From the NCBI GenBank assembly GCA_013398175.1, contig VZRZ01002225.1, positions 203,033-267,032 of the forward strand: 64,000 nucleotides of DNA. Reading direction: 5' to 3'. The notes under the pieces are model-generated. The model worked only from the letters and a program-made list of their open reading frames with translations. It was not told the DNA's origin and ran no database searches. Origin of the DNA: Climacteris rufus (lineage: Eukaryota > Chordata > Aves > Passeriformes > Climacteridae). How positions within the stretch are numbered: the stretch's first letter is position 1; each line of letters begins with the position of its first letter. The position numbers and the translations under genes were made by a program. Below, piece after piece: positions 35,446 to 47,080 of this stretch.

Positions 35446-36960
35446 GTAAGGAACACTTATTTTTCCTAGATACATCACATTGTAGCACAATATGATGCAA
35501 TGCAACATTAGGGGCAGAGTGTTTCCAAGGAAAAGGAAACACTGCAAAAGTGAGGCTGAAACACAGCTTTCCTTTGAAACAACATTAGTGTCTCCACATC
35601 TTAACAGAAACAAGATGACATTACTCACTTCATAACACAGCATTTATTTAACCTTTTTTTTTTTCCCCAGGAGATTAAGAATGCCTGACTGATCTGGATC
35701 AATTCAATTCCATTTCAATACAATAAAATTGTATTAATCAACAATGCCTCATTATTTTATCATGAATAATAATGTGACAGCACAGGTTTTTTTTTTTTAA
35801 TAGTAATATGTCTGAGATCTCTACATGTTCAAAGTGGTCTGATTTATCTTTAAAATCTACAATTCTATCCAATACGGCTTGTAATCTGCCCTGCCCCTCT
35901 CCCGCTCAATAAAAATATACAGGAGGATCCATTTCAAAAAGCTGGAATGCATTTCTGGTGTCCATCCTTCTTTCTGTCAAAAAATTTTCTCCTGAATTGC
36001 CTCTTTCCCACTGACAAGGACTACCCTTTACAGTCGAGCGTTTTATAAATGGAAAACTGAGATGGAATCATGAAGGATGAGCTAACAGCTCCACTCTCTT
36101 TTCAGTATTATTTCTCTAATTATTTCTTTTATTATCTTTATATCTCAAGCAAGACACTGAAAAAAAAATAAATCAGAGAAGCTTGGAGTGCCTGGAGCAA
36201 GAAGTAGGAAATACACTAATCATACTCCCATTCATCACATTTTAAGTCCTACTTCTGGTGACAATGCTTGCTTTTCCTAGCAGATGTTTACATACGTTCT
36301 GTTTACATCTGCTTTACTCTCATCTTTGTTAACACACTTGAAAGGACACATCAACCAAGATGCCTCTGAAAACGATGAGGTTCTGCCAATGCATCAGTGA
36401 TTTCATACATATATACATACATGTAAGATATGAAACACAGCAGAGACATGCACTGAGGAACCCTTCAACAGTAGGATATGATTTCCCTAAGCCACTCAGT
36501 TTAAAATGCTCCCAAAACCTTTAGCAGAGTCTTATTTTTGAGCCAGAGAGACTTTGTTGGTTAAATATGTCTGCATTAGTGGGCTGCCATGGCATCTCCA
36601 CATTCACAAGCACATGCTCTTGCAAAATCAGCTTTACCAACATTTTGTAGCATTCATCTTGGCAATGACAAACAAAGATCAGCTGCTTCTCAGTGTATGC
36701 AGAGGACCCCAACCACCCCCATTTAATACTGCTAAGTCTCTTTATAGTGGCACTGAGGGCAGACAGAAGCACAACAGACTCCCAGAGCACAGTACCTGGT
36801 CAGCAGTGGGAATGGACTCCCACCTACGCTTCAGCAAGTACAGAGACTTCCGGCTCATGGTTCTGAATCTGCTCTAGAGGCTTTTCCAGACTTGAGAAAA
36901 AGGTTTCTGTCCCAAACCAGTGGCAAGAACCTTATGACTGGCTCCTGTGCTTCATTGTAG
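35446..36960. other. Unique non-coding sequence with T-tracts
   Basis: Contains T11 at 35654-35664 and T12 at 35787-35798, with otherwise unremarkable AT-rich DNA. No gene or transposon recognised. The 107-codon frame at 36554-36877 overlaps an 89-codon antisense frame and has no domain. Confidence 0.55.
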
Positions 36961-37450
36961 ATGGCAGAGCTCCCCGACGCACACAAGTTTTTGTGAGCAG
37001 CAAGGTCCAGGCCGGTTACACCCCAGCTTCTCCTGTTTCTCTAAAGCATCTGTGTCCTTCCAGTGCCACAACAAAAGGCTGAGACAGAGAACAGCCCAGC
37101 TTTCCCTGACGAGCTACCTCGGAAAAGCCTGAAGTAGGTAGACAACACCACACGCACTCACTCTGAAAATAGCTGTTGCTTAGGAACTGGAGGGGTAAAA
37201 TGCAGCACCTCCGATATATAATTGAGAGCTTTTAGATTTAAAGAGAATTAAAAATGCTGGACCTGTGCTTCTCTCTCCATCACCATTCTTTTACAATGCC
37301 AGAGGAATGATCGCTCGATTTCACTGGCTCCCGGGGCTACGCCTACATCTCCAGCAAGCCAAACAAGTCTTGATGACAGAGCAACAAATTACTCCCACAC
37401 AGCCAAGATCCCTCGTAAAAACGTGTGCACAAAGCGTGCTGCGGGTCCCA
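36961..37450. promoter_or_regulatory. Local CpG cluster
   Basis: I count 15 CpGs in 490 bp. The first kilobase of the window holds about 6, so this is roughly a fivefold local enrichment. Examples are CCCCGACGCAC, GATCGCTCGATT, CCCGGGGCTACG and AAAGCGTGCTGCGG. It is below a formal CpG island but could be a weak promoter, an unmethylated enhancer or an exon. The forward frames over 37265-37540 stay open for up to 90 codons without any domain I recognise. Confidence 0.3.
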
Positions 37451-37652
37451 CCTGAAAGATCTTGGAAGTCTCAAGTACTATGTTCTAGTAGAATGATTAA
37501 AACACAATTTGCATACATTTTTTCTGCAGAGCAATAGCATACCAAGGATGAATTTTGCCAGTCACACTTTCTTGTGGCATTGAATATTTTCAAATGGCTA
37601 TGAATATTTTCCCCTCACATGATGCTGTTCTACAGACTGCACGTGTATATTT

Positions 37653-37666
37653 GAGAGAGAGAGAGA
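37653..37666. repeat. (GA)7 microsatellite
   Basis: Seven exact GA units following TTT. Short and otherwise unremarkable. Confidence 0.8.
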
Positions 37667-37684
37667 TGTGTTCAGGTGGATTAA

Positions 37685-37708
37685 AAATTCCTAAATATTT
37701 AGGAATTT
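37685..37708. repeat. Perfect 24-bp palindrome
   Basis: AAATTCCTAAAT is followed immediately by its exact reverse complement ATTTAGGAATTT, with no spacer and no mismatch. It could extrude as a cruciform or bind a dimeric factor. Confidence 0.9.
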
Positions 37709-37851
37709 ATTTAATTTGGAATTCATGTTTAAATACTTAATTCTAACCTGTATTAATCTTAAAAATTAAGCATGAAACATAATGAAATTCACACTGCACT
37801 TTCTGCTTCATTTCAAATCCATACAGTAAATTCTCAGCGCGAAGCACTTAC

Positions 37852-37866
37852 CGCAGGCAGTGTTGT
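37852..37866 (-). other. Candidate 15-nt microexon, unverified
   Basis: On the minus strand, ACAACACTGCCTGCG sits between a very strong pyrimidine tract ending CCCTGAAG and a strong donor GTAAGTGC. The length is a multiple of three and no reading frame has a stop inside it. Three CpGs lie within 15 bp of the donor. Neuronal microexons of 3-27 nt with upstream pyrimidine tracts are a known vertebrate class. No host gene was recognised. Confidence 0.2.
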
Positions 37867-38531
37867 CTTCAGGGATGAAAAAAGAAAGGGAAGAAAACCC
37901 AAAAAACCAAAGAACAAGTAGATACCCAGGAACTCGCTGCTTTTTGTAAGGCAACCTCTAATTCAATCTAATTAGAGCAGCCTTAATAGTATAATTATTC
38001 TAAAAAAAAGGAAACTTACAACATACACACATACATATACATATATGTGTGTAATCTTTCAAAAGGAGAGTGCAGCGATGGTGTGGAAGTAATGAGCAAG
38101 TTAAATATTGGAAAGACAGCTTTTTACTTGTCCCATTTACATTCTATTGAATTGCAGATGCTTATCACGAGACAAACTGCTGCAAACAGAAATTCCCATA
38201 GGCCTCAGTGTATTCCATTTGACATCCATCCCTACCTGTAACTACAGCACTTTGCATTTCACTCCTACGTGCAGAAAAGAAACATGTTTTCCAAGTGGGT
38301 CATTAAGAAGTATGACATGCACTGTAGTAGCTTCCTCTCATGTTTCAACACATGCCATAGAAAACCTACTAGCTCTTAAAAAAAAAATCTTTACTGAATC
38401 AGTTACTCTTGGTAGAATAACTTTGAGTTCATATGTGGATTTTAGTTTTCCATTAAGGTAAACCAGTGGTGCCACTTGCTTTTCTCACTAGTGACTTTTC
38501 TAACATGCACATAGGCAGAGAGCTTGGGTCA
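37867..38531. other. Unique non-coding sequence with an alternating tract
   Basis: A 33-bp perfect purine-pyrimidine alternation lies at 38021-38053 (CA, TA and GT steps). The segment at about 37955-38000, with CTCTAATTCAATCTAATTAG, is homeodomain-site-rich. No gene recognised. Confidence 0.5.
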
Positions 38532-38833
38532 TTTTGGGACTCTTCATTAGGAACTGTAGCAATAGAACAAGCGGGAATGGCTTCAAATTGGCAGAGAGTA
38601 GGTTTAGATTAGATATTAGGAAGAGATTCTTTCCTGTGAGTGTAGTGAAGCACTGGCACAGAAAGCCCAGAGAAGCTGTGGATGCCCCATCCCTGACAGT
38701 TTTCAAGGCCAGGTTGGATGGGGCTTTGTGCAACCTGGTCTAGTGAAAGGTATCCCTGCCCATGGCAGGGAGGTTGGAACTAAATGATCTTTAAGGTCCC
38801 TTCCAACCCAAACTGTTCTCTGATTGTATGATT
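38532..38833 (+). mobile_element. CR1 LINE 3' end, sense
   Basis: A typical 5'-truncated CR1: the last about 70 codons of ORF2, then a stop, the short 3' UTR with GGTTGGAACTAAATGATCTT and CCCTTCCAACCCAAACTGTT, and terminal octamers ending TGATTGTATGATT. This is the canonical avian arrangement and identifies the window's lineage. No target-site duplication is obvious, as is usual for CR1. Confidence 0.95.
38534..38743 (+). pseudogene. CR1 ORF2 C-terminal fragment
   Basis: An open 69-codon frame ending in TAG. It contains NGFKLAESRFRLDIRKRFFP, VVKHWHRKPREAVDAPS and VFKARLDGALCNLV, the diagnostic C terminus of avian CR1 ORF2. It lacks all catalytic parts of endonuclease and reverse transcriptase because of 5' truncation at insertion. 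The frame is intact to the stop, suggesting a moderately young copy. The usual WNRLPRE-type motif is altered to WHRKPRE. Confidence 0.9.
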
Positions 38834-39595
38834 TTCTTTTCCCACTTATCCTTTAACATTTCTATGGCACATCTGGATTGTAATTTGCACATATGAAAAT
38901 CCTTCACCTGAAGTAAAAGCAATTCCAAAATGCCAGAGCCCTAATAATGTTTTAGTATATTTTCATCCCTAGATGAGAAAGACTGCCTTACCCAAGCAGG
39001 AAAAGTCCTGAACATCAATGTTGGTAGCAACTGCAGCATTTTATATTCTATAGATAATTTTATGATGTATCACTGTGATACCACTAACACTACTGGCATA
39101 ATTTCCTTCCAATGATGAGTCAGGAGCAAACCAGTGGCTACACATGGCTTTCCTGTACCTCCCCACACTGTTCTAACATTGTTCCACAATGAAAATATTA
39201 GTGGTGAGAGGGCCATCCAAGTTTTACAAGTTTGTCAGGTTTAAAAAAAAATGAAACTCCAAACAAAACACAAACACTATTTGAAATTGCATTCCTTTGA
39301 TGTCCTGGTGGAGAACGCAGAGTAAGAAATGCTTTCTCAATACATCTAATCCATCTTTCATCTAGTGAAAGAAACTTTCTGTTGGATGACTCAGCTCTGT
39401 TTGGTTCAACCATTTGAATTACAGCTCAAAAATTATGTTAATGAAACTTATCATGGTTTTATGCTTTTTTTCATTGCTCCAAGCCTGCAAATACTAACAA
39501 AATTAACAACTTTGCCAATCTCAGATGGAAAACTTCCTTGAATGCCCCAAACGTAGCACAAGCCAAAGTCAAACACAAAATACTGAGCAACTGAC
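38834..39595. other. Unique non-coding sequence
   Basis: No gene, transposon or regulatory site recognised. Confidence 0.55.
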
Positions 39596-39646
39596 CTGTG
39601 AGCCTCTGGGTCCTCGTTTGTGATCCCATTCAGAATGCCCCATGAG
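39596..39646 (-). other. Candidate exon (51 nt), unverified
   Basis: On the minus strand, a near-ideal acceptor (long pyrimidine tract ending TTGGTTTTCAG) precedes 51 nt ending CTCACAG, followed by GTCAGT, a moderate donor. The length is 17 codons. Two frames are open: LMGHSEWDHKRGPRGSQ and SWGILNGITNEDPEAHR. I recognise neither. It lies upstream of the 15-nt candidate microexon on the same strand, but nothing else links them. Confidence 0.2.
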
Positions 39647-42544
39647 CTGAAAACCAAGGAAAAGCAGAGGTAAGAGATAAATTGCACTCATTAGTTTTAA
39701 TTGAGACATTCACACTTTTATATCCATTACACAGTTGCTTTGAAAACACAGGTTTGCTTTTATGATTTATTTCACACAGCTTTTGGCTCCATAATGAAGC
39801 CAGGGAACGTTGTACCTTTACATTCAGAGCCAAAACACATCTAGCATCACAGCACTGTTCGTGCCAATAAAATTCCCACTGCCATAGATTCAGCTGTAGC
39901 CAGATGTTTAATACTGATCTGACAAAAGGACAGCTGATACATCAACAAGGAGATTACCAAAACCAAGGAACATTTGATCAAATAGCAATGTACATTTTAC
40001 ATCAGCCACGATAGTTAGCAACAGATTTAAATCTTTTTCACTACTGAATTATGGCTTTTTTTGATAGCTACTCAGGGATTTCTTCTGGATAGTGTTTGCT
40101 CCTACACACACAAGCATTGCTTAATGCAAATACAAAAATATGTGAATGAAAGATAGGAGGGTTAATGTGACGTGTAATGACTTACAGTCACAAACATTTT
40201 CTTACTCTTTCTTTCCCAAAATTCTTTCCCAAAGGAAATGCCTTCCTCCAGTTCAGAGGTAGGCAAGGAGATTTACAACCTACACTTATTGCAGAACATG
40301 CTTTCAAAACACTCATCCTGGGACAAGAGATTAAAACTACTTTGAAAAATGAGGAAAGCCACATGCATCTCACATGATGAGATTTTTTTTTTATCTTCTC
40401 CATCAACTGTTCCTACTTATCCTTTCCTTTTCCAAGGGCCCCTTCTTTTTAAGTTATTACTTACAGCTATCTACCTCCATAACTGGAGACAAACCACACT
40501 TGCAGATAGGCATCAAAGATAATTTTTTTACCTGATACAGCCTCATGACTGCCCCCCTCATTTTACTGCAATTATTTCCTTTTTTCCACGTACTATTGGT
40601 GGAAACACTGGTTGTGCTGGGTTTCCCTATTTGTGTCTCCATAATGTTATGTTTGTCCATTAGTGTATGAAACAGAGCTTTGATGTTTATGAAAGCTGGC
40701 CTCAATAAATAACCAGTGTGCAAAAACTACCAAGAGATGTATCTACCAAAGGTTATATGCTTCAAAGAATGTCTGCTAAAACCCTCATACCTGTCCTTCC
40801 TCTGTGGCTCCTGCCACTCTGGACCAAGAAACCCTTTTCAATTTTACTCCTCAGCCCCTATGCCTTGTGAGGAACTAACTCCTGCTTTCTTAATTTACTT
40901 GGCTACAGGAAAATTAATTTAGCTTGAGTCTGACCACCTGTGATTCCCAGCAGGATAAGGGGTATCTTTACCTGCAGCTTCCTATCAGTGAAATTAGCAC
41001 AAAAATATGCCTGTTATTTCACAGTTAAGAAAAAAGGATTAATGTTAAGGCCTGGCTATGGCCACTGTGGCTCTCCAGGCTCTACAGATATTTGGCAGCA
41101 CACCTTCAAAACCAAGTGTAGCATAAGATCCCACTGCCAACATTTCACGCTCCTACCCTCACTGAATCCTTAGTTCACTAAAAAGTAAAAGGGTGCCTTA
41201 TTATTGCCACCAAAAATAAGCAGTGCAGTCGCAAGTCGAGCTTGGAGTTACCGTTCCCACTAGAGGAGATGCATCATATGTAGGGATGCACCCAGTCCAG
41301 CCAGTCCCAGGAAACCAGACAGACATGTGCCAAGGTGGGTACTCATGATCACCACTAATCCTCACAGCTAAATCAAGTCCTCTTAAACACTCATTCATCT
41401 TCAGGCATAGTTTGCTCACCCAGTTCCCTGTTCTTGCCTCATGCTTCACATCTACACAGAGAGTTTTCAGCTCTTGCTCTGCTCCACTGCTTCTCCTCCT
41501 CCCTAGCTTGCAGGTGCCTTTTGTTTGCTCATCTCTAATCATGCTCCTCCACCAGGTGTGGGCAGTCCTGGGGTGCTCCACATACTGGATGTTGCAGCAG
41601 CAGCTAATGCTACTGGGAAATACGAGTCCAAAGGCTGTAACAACTCATCCTTGCTCCATTTCTCAGTGTCTTAACTATCAACATCACTTATGGAGGAGAG
41701 GCCAAAGTCACCAATGAAGCAGTCACAAGTTCATTGGAACAACAGAATGATCCCTTGGTCATTCTGTCACCATTTTATGAGCAAACTCCTCATAGCAAAT
41801 TACACAACCCTTGTGCAATTTAATGTCTCTCCGAACGTGCCTTCATGGAATCAGCCACATTTGTATTTTTGCTGAAAGCTCTGTTGGCCCTAGTGTAAAA
41901 CAACTTCCACACCACTGTTCTCTCTCACTGTGCCAGGATGCTCTGCTGAGTTAACCCTGTGGCTGCCACCAGGTAACACAGGGAGCATGAGGATCAAAGG
42001 AAGAGTTCTAGGATGATGAGAGACCTTGCCAATTCAGGTTGTTTTCAGTCCAATCCATAGTCTATGAAGCCAACCTTTTCCTCCCATTTTTATAAAATCT
42101 TTTTTGGCTTTAAAATATATTTCTCCTCATAATCTAGAAAACAGTGCTCATCTCATGCTAAAATGTTCTTGGAATATGGGGGTGGGGGCATAGTAACAAA
42201 GGAGTGAAGGAAGAAAACACGAAATGAAAAGGATATCACCCAAAAGGGCCTCAAGCTTTAAGACAGAATGCAAATCAAACAGGTTGTAATAAAATCTCTG
42301 CTAAGCCAACATCCTACAAAGAGTGGGATGACTGCTTCAGTATGACACCCTTTAGCTCAACAAGCCACACTCTGCTCAACTATTCCTGAACCTGGGAAAA
42401 ATTTTCTTTTCAAGGAGAAACAGTAAGTGCTGGAGCACAATATCCAGAAAAGGAGGAAAGCAAGCATTCCTGGCCTATTGGGCTATGTGGAAAACATGGT
42501 TTCCACAAGTTGTATAGAAATCAAAAGATGGAGAAAACAGAATT
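39647..42544. other. Unique non-coding sequence
   Basis: No gene or transposon recognised. Two longer overlapping frames (126 codons minus at 41201-41581, 101 codons plus at 41412-41717) share the same DNA in opposite directions and have no domains. Confidence 0.55.
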
Positions 42545-42624
42545 AAAAGCAAAAACAAAAACCGAAACCAAACAAAAAACCAAAAAACAACAACAACAAA
42601 ACTCAAACCAAGCAACAAACCAAC
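42545..42624. repeat. A/C-rich low-complexity tract
   Basis: Degenerate AAAC, CCAAA and (AAC)n units over about 80 bp, nearly free of T and G. It is the longest of the A/C tracts besides 62442-62526. Confidence 0.8.
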
Positions 42625-45600
42625 TGCAAACACTCAGAAAAATAGAGAGGGTGGATAAATCCACTTGAGTGAGTCAACCTTCTGAAATCATGGAAAAAGA
42701 AAATAATATACTGTTTAATTGGTACATGCATGCACATAAAAATGCATTTGGAAGTAGGGGGATTTATGTTTGTCACTGACAGATGGGTTTGCTCCAGACC
42801 CCACCACCTCCTCTGAAAATTCTCTGGAATCAGTTTGGTCCAGAGTGGTGGTAAACAGCCTCACAGCAGCAAATTTATCACTCTTACTGATCAGGCAACT
42901 AAGTGTATCAGCAGTAGAAAAGGAGGGATAAAACCAAAATGAAACTCCCACACAGCTTATATGCATGCAGTCTCTCTCAGCAGGAAAGTGGCTACTTTAC
43001 ATTTCATCTGAAACTGTCCTGAAAACCCAGCTCTGACAGTTTTAACACTTAGAGATGAAAGCAGCTTTTAGCAACAAGAACAATGCTTGCATGTTCAGGG
43101 ATGCAGGAAAACACAGGCTTCACTAAAACCAGCTGGTTTGTTCTACCCTAAAAACTGACTTACAGGTCTCCAGGCAGAACAGACTCCCCCATTCCAGTGA
43201 AGTGTGAGGACTGGCAGTGGAAGAGGAGGTGGGAATGGAAAAGACCCCAACACCAAAATCCCAGTCACAGACAGAAAAAGAGAAGGGAAAGGGGGCCAGC
43301 TCCTTTTGAACATGTAGGGTGGTGCTTATGCTTTAAGACTCAGGCTTTTGCTATGAACACTATGAAGTTTCTAGACTTGTGGTTGTAAAACCTATGTTCA
43401 CTAATGCAAGGATACCTTTAAAGGAGTAAGGAATGGTATAAGGGACTGTCTACATTAGATATCTGAGGTATCTATGTTAAAGTAGGATAAAAACATTTAA
43501 AAATCAGCATCTCCAGCTCTTTCCTCTCTAAATGCAGTTCCTCTCCTATTTGGTTATTTAATTAAAGCTCCAGCATATGATTACATAAGGATCTCAACTT
43601 TCATTAAAATTCATAAATCATAATTCTAAGCCTCCTCAGTATTAGAAAACTGCAGGAAAATGTGACATGCACATAGTGTAGAAGATCTAAATAAATACAA
43701 ACACAGAAAGCAAAGAACGACAATTTAAACCTTTTCAGCTGTGTTTAGGTCTTGTTTCTCCCTTAATCTTTTCTGGCCTAGGTTTTTGATTTTGGAACCC
43801 TTGAACCAGAAAAACCACTAGCTATGCAATGCCTGAAAAGAACAAAACAAGATAAAAAAACCTCCAGCAAAATCAACCAAAAAAACTCCAAAAACCACTC
43901 CCAGAAATAGAAAAGGCATAATCTTATTATAAGGAGCTCCTCAACCAGACAAAAGTTGAGAAAAAAACCCCAATATTTAGAACATGAGCAGTCCCATGTA
44001 TATTCTTTGAAAAGGCAGTCTTCAGTAGCAGAATGCAACAGCATTTTGAAACCACACAGATTTTTTTTATTTAAGCAAATATGACAGCACAGTTTCTTTA
44101 GAGGGCATGAGCAGATCTTTTCCTTATAGGTACTTAAGAAGAACAATGAAATAGTTATACTTAGTGTTTAATAAAAGACTAAATCAATTCAAAGTCTATT
44201 CTAATTCTATTCAGATTATAGCCTATTGCTCTGGAATTTTATTTCAATACATATTTACACGTGCATAACACTTTTACAGTTATAAAAATACCTAGATGGA
44301 GATGATAAAAGTGAGCTAAATCAATAATTACTCACCAAAGACAATAAATGGGATTCAAAAGGACTGCAGCAGGATCATATAGTCCAAATGTACGTGAGGA
44401 CCTTGCCCGAGCTCACTGGCTCATTCCCTTGGACTTTAAAGATCCAGACTGTGGCTGGATACCTCATTTCCATCACAGTGAACATAGGAGAGTCCTGCTC
44501 TCTCTAGTGAATGAACAAAAAGTGAACACAAAGCAGAGCACAGGAATGTGAGAGAAACTGCGGCTCTGCCCCATCTGGGACTGGGAGCCAAATGTTGAGC
44601 ATCCAATATTCCCTGTTGAACTGGATGTCATATTTGAATAAGCTAGCCTGAGCTCCCCCAAACAGCTGAGAACCTGCAAAAACACCTTTTTGCCACTCCT
44701 GCAATGATTTAGAGCATTTAGTAGTGGCAAAAATTAATTACCAATGAGATTATGAGAAGTTTTGCCTGGGTGGTAGCCAACAGTTTTAAGAGTTGTTTAT
44801 ATTTGGGAATCAGCATCCAGAAGAGCTGGATAGGAGTATCCAATCTGGCTGGCACCTGGTTTCAACCTCCACCAAAATAGCAGAGCCTCTATTTAAACAC
44901 GAGCATAACATCTTCCCTCTTTGGAAGAGATTGAGTTGAATGGGCATGTTGAGGATGTGAAACAGTGTCTCACTGTTGGGTTCCTTCACACTGCCTCCTT
45001 ACAGCTTGCACTGAATGGGGCACAGTATGATCCATATTCTCTGACTGAATGGGCATTAGCCATGCTCCAGTCAGGATCATATTTCCACTGGTAATAAGAA
45101 ACTGTTTGTTACCAGCATGTAGGCACAAAATGTTCCCGATAAGTTCCTTTTTCAGTAACAAGAAAAAAAAAAAAAGCACAAATTATTTCCTTGATTACAT
45201 ATTAGAGGAAACATTTATTTTTACAAACATGCAGGAGTCAGGTCACACAGAAACTAACAGGGTGTTTTTGCACATGTTATTTTGAGTAGGATTCCTTCTC
45301 TCTGATAGACTGTTCCCTGCATTTTCATGGCAATCAAGATAAATGAGATGATTTATTGACTTGGTTTAGGGAGGGCAATTTTGGTTTGGACTCCATCAGC
45401 AGGAGAAGCTAAGTGGCTTGGAGCTACTGAGATTCAGCACTGCCAGATAACATAACAGGGGAGCAACTGAATGGCTGCACCGACCACCTTCTCCACCAAA
45501 TGGCACAGCTGCACCTTGCCCTGAGGGCATCCAAAGTGTCAGAGATGCCTTCCTTGCTCTGTGGTGAGAGTGATCACACACAGGCACGTGTAGGCTATGA

Positions 45601-47036
45601 CACTGAGACAGCAAAGGGCTCTAGCATTTGGAAAAACAATCCCTTTTCCACAACCCCAGGCCAGCTCCCAGGGTGAGCACAAAGCACAGGATGTCAGAGC
45701 TGTGCTTTCAGCCAGATGAGCTGCATGCTCATGTCATCGCAGCCACTGTGGGGAGGAAACTCTCCATCCAAATGCTCCCAACCTGTTGCAGCTCTCCGAA
45801 TCATCATGGCCAACCCCAGTTCTAAGACAGGTTTAAAAAACCCAAACTAAAAACCAAACCAGAATAACCCACCACAATAAACTAACTAAATTAATAAAGT
45901 GCTGGTGAATGTATACGAGCCTTTTGACTACTTCCTAATCAAATATTTCAAAGGTTTCTTGGTGGCTGGACAACAGCTGGAAGCAGAGATAAGATTTTCA
46001 AACCAAGGCAGAAACAGAAATGCTTTGGAACTTGGCATTGCTTTGAAGTGGAGGCAGGGGCAGTCAGGTACAACCATGGGTCTGGAGAGGAGCTGCAGTG
46101 AATGTCTTCCCTGCAGGATGACCCCAGGTGGGGATGCAGTTACGTCCTCTGAACCTGGTACCAAAGGACAAGTTGGAAGTCCTGGAGGGAGCTGTCTCCC
46201 ATCCCTCTTAGAACCTGGCTGGGAGGTCAAGCAGTGAACCACAGCACTGCCAGAGGCTACAGAGAACACAGAAAAAAACTCGTATTTCACACAGATACTC
46301 TGTTGAGACCTTGAGCAGGATAATTAGCTACTGTGGCAGCAGGGAATGGAGAAAATAGAGCACTTGGTGAAGCAGGGCTGAGGGGAGGCAAATGGGCACA
46401 GCAGCACAGGAGGACAACCCAAAAGGCATCAGCAGTGAGTGTCCCACAGGCAGGCACAGAAACTGTCCCAAGCACTTAACCAGGGACTCAGCTCCAAAGG
46501 AATGAGGTCATATCTGGCACTGGGAGAGACAGCAAGGGAAAGACTACATTTTGGAGGACTTTCTCATGGCAGCATATGACCTTTTTATTTCCAGAGAATA
46601 AACTGTATCTGACTTCTTCATGGATCCTGGCTCTCTTACAGGGGGCAGGGGACATGGAGATGTGTGACACAGCAAACTGGCAGCAGTGGGGTCATGGTAC
46701 CAATTGTGCCCCTTGCTCACCTCCCCTGAAAACGAGCAGCTTTAACTGTAGAGAACGTGAAGGTACTGTGAAATAATAAAAAAAAAACGTAGGTGGGAAA
46801 AAGAAAAGGCACAGGAATATCCACCTCCACACCCTGTATCTGGTTTTATACAAATTTTTGTCACAACTACTTAAACAGATGACAGTAGTCAAACAAACCC
46901 ATACATGTTTCTATTATTTTCACTCCTACCACTGAATTTCTCAGATCCCTATTAATCTTTCACACATCGCACAGGATTTTAAACAACAGGTTTGGGATGC
47001 AGAGCTGTAGTAAAATACAGAAAAGGTATGATTTTT
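42625..47036. other. Unique non-coding sequence
   Basis: Includes A13 at 45163-45175. A minus-strand frame of 122 codons (43778-44146) arises from an A-rich stretch and is very rich in Phe, Leu and Cys, so it is composition-driven. The 112- and 120-codon frames near 46 kb oppose one another and have no domains. No element recognised. Confidence 0.55.
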
Positions 47037-47080
47037 GGAGGGGGGGGAGGAGAGGATGGGAGGAGGTGGTGGTGGTTGGA
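47037..47080 (+). repeat. G-rich tract, G-quadruplex-prone
   Basis: GGAGGGGGGGGAGGAGAGGATGGG-type sequence (positions 47037 onward, starting GGAGGGGGGG), then GGAGG and several GGT units. It contains G8, GGG and at least seven further GG runs within 44 bp. Quadruplex formation on the plus strand is plausible but not shown. Confidence 0.7.

Noticed and set aside
45899..46290. Overlapping 112- and 120-codon frames on opposite strands
   Set aside because: Opposing frames over the same G+C-richer DNA point to composition and not coding. No recognisable motif in either.
46597..46761. Cys-rich plus-strand segment after a good TTTCCAG acceptor
   Set aside because: The downstream donor (GTACTG) is poor and the peptide matches nothing I recognise. 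Kept out of the exon candidates.
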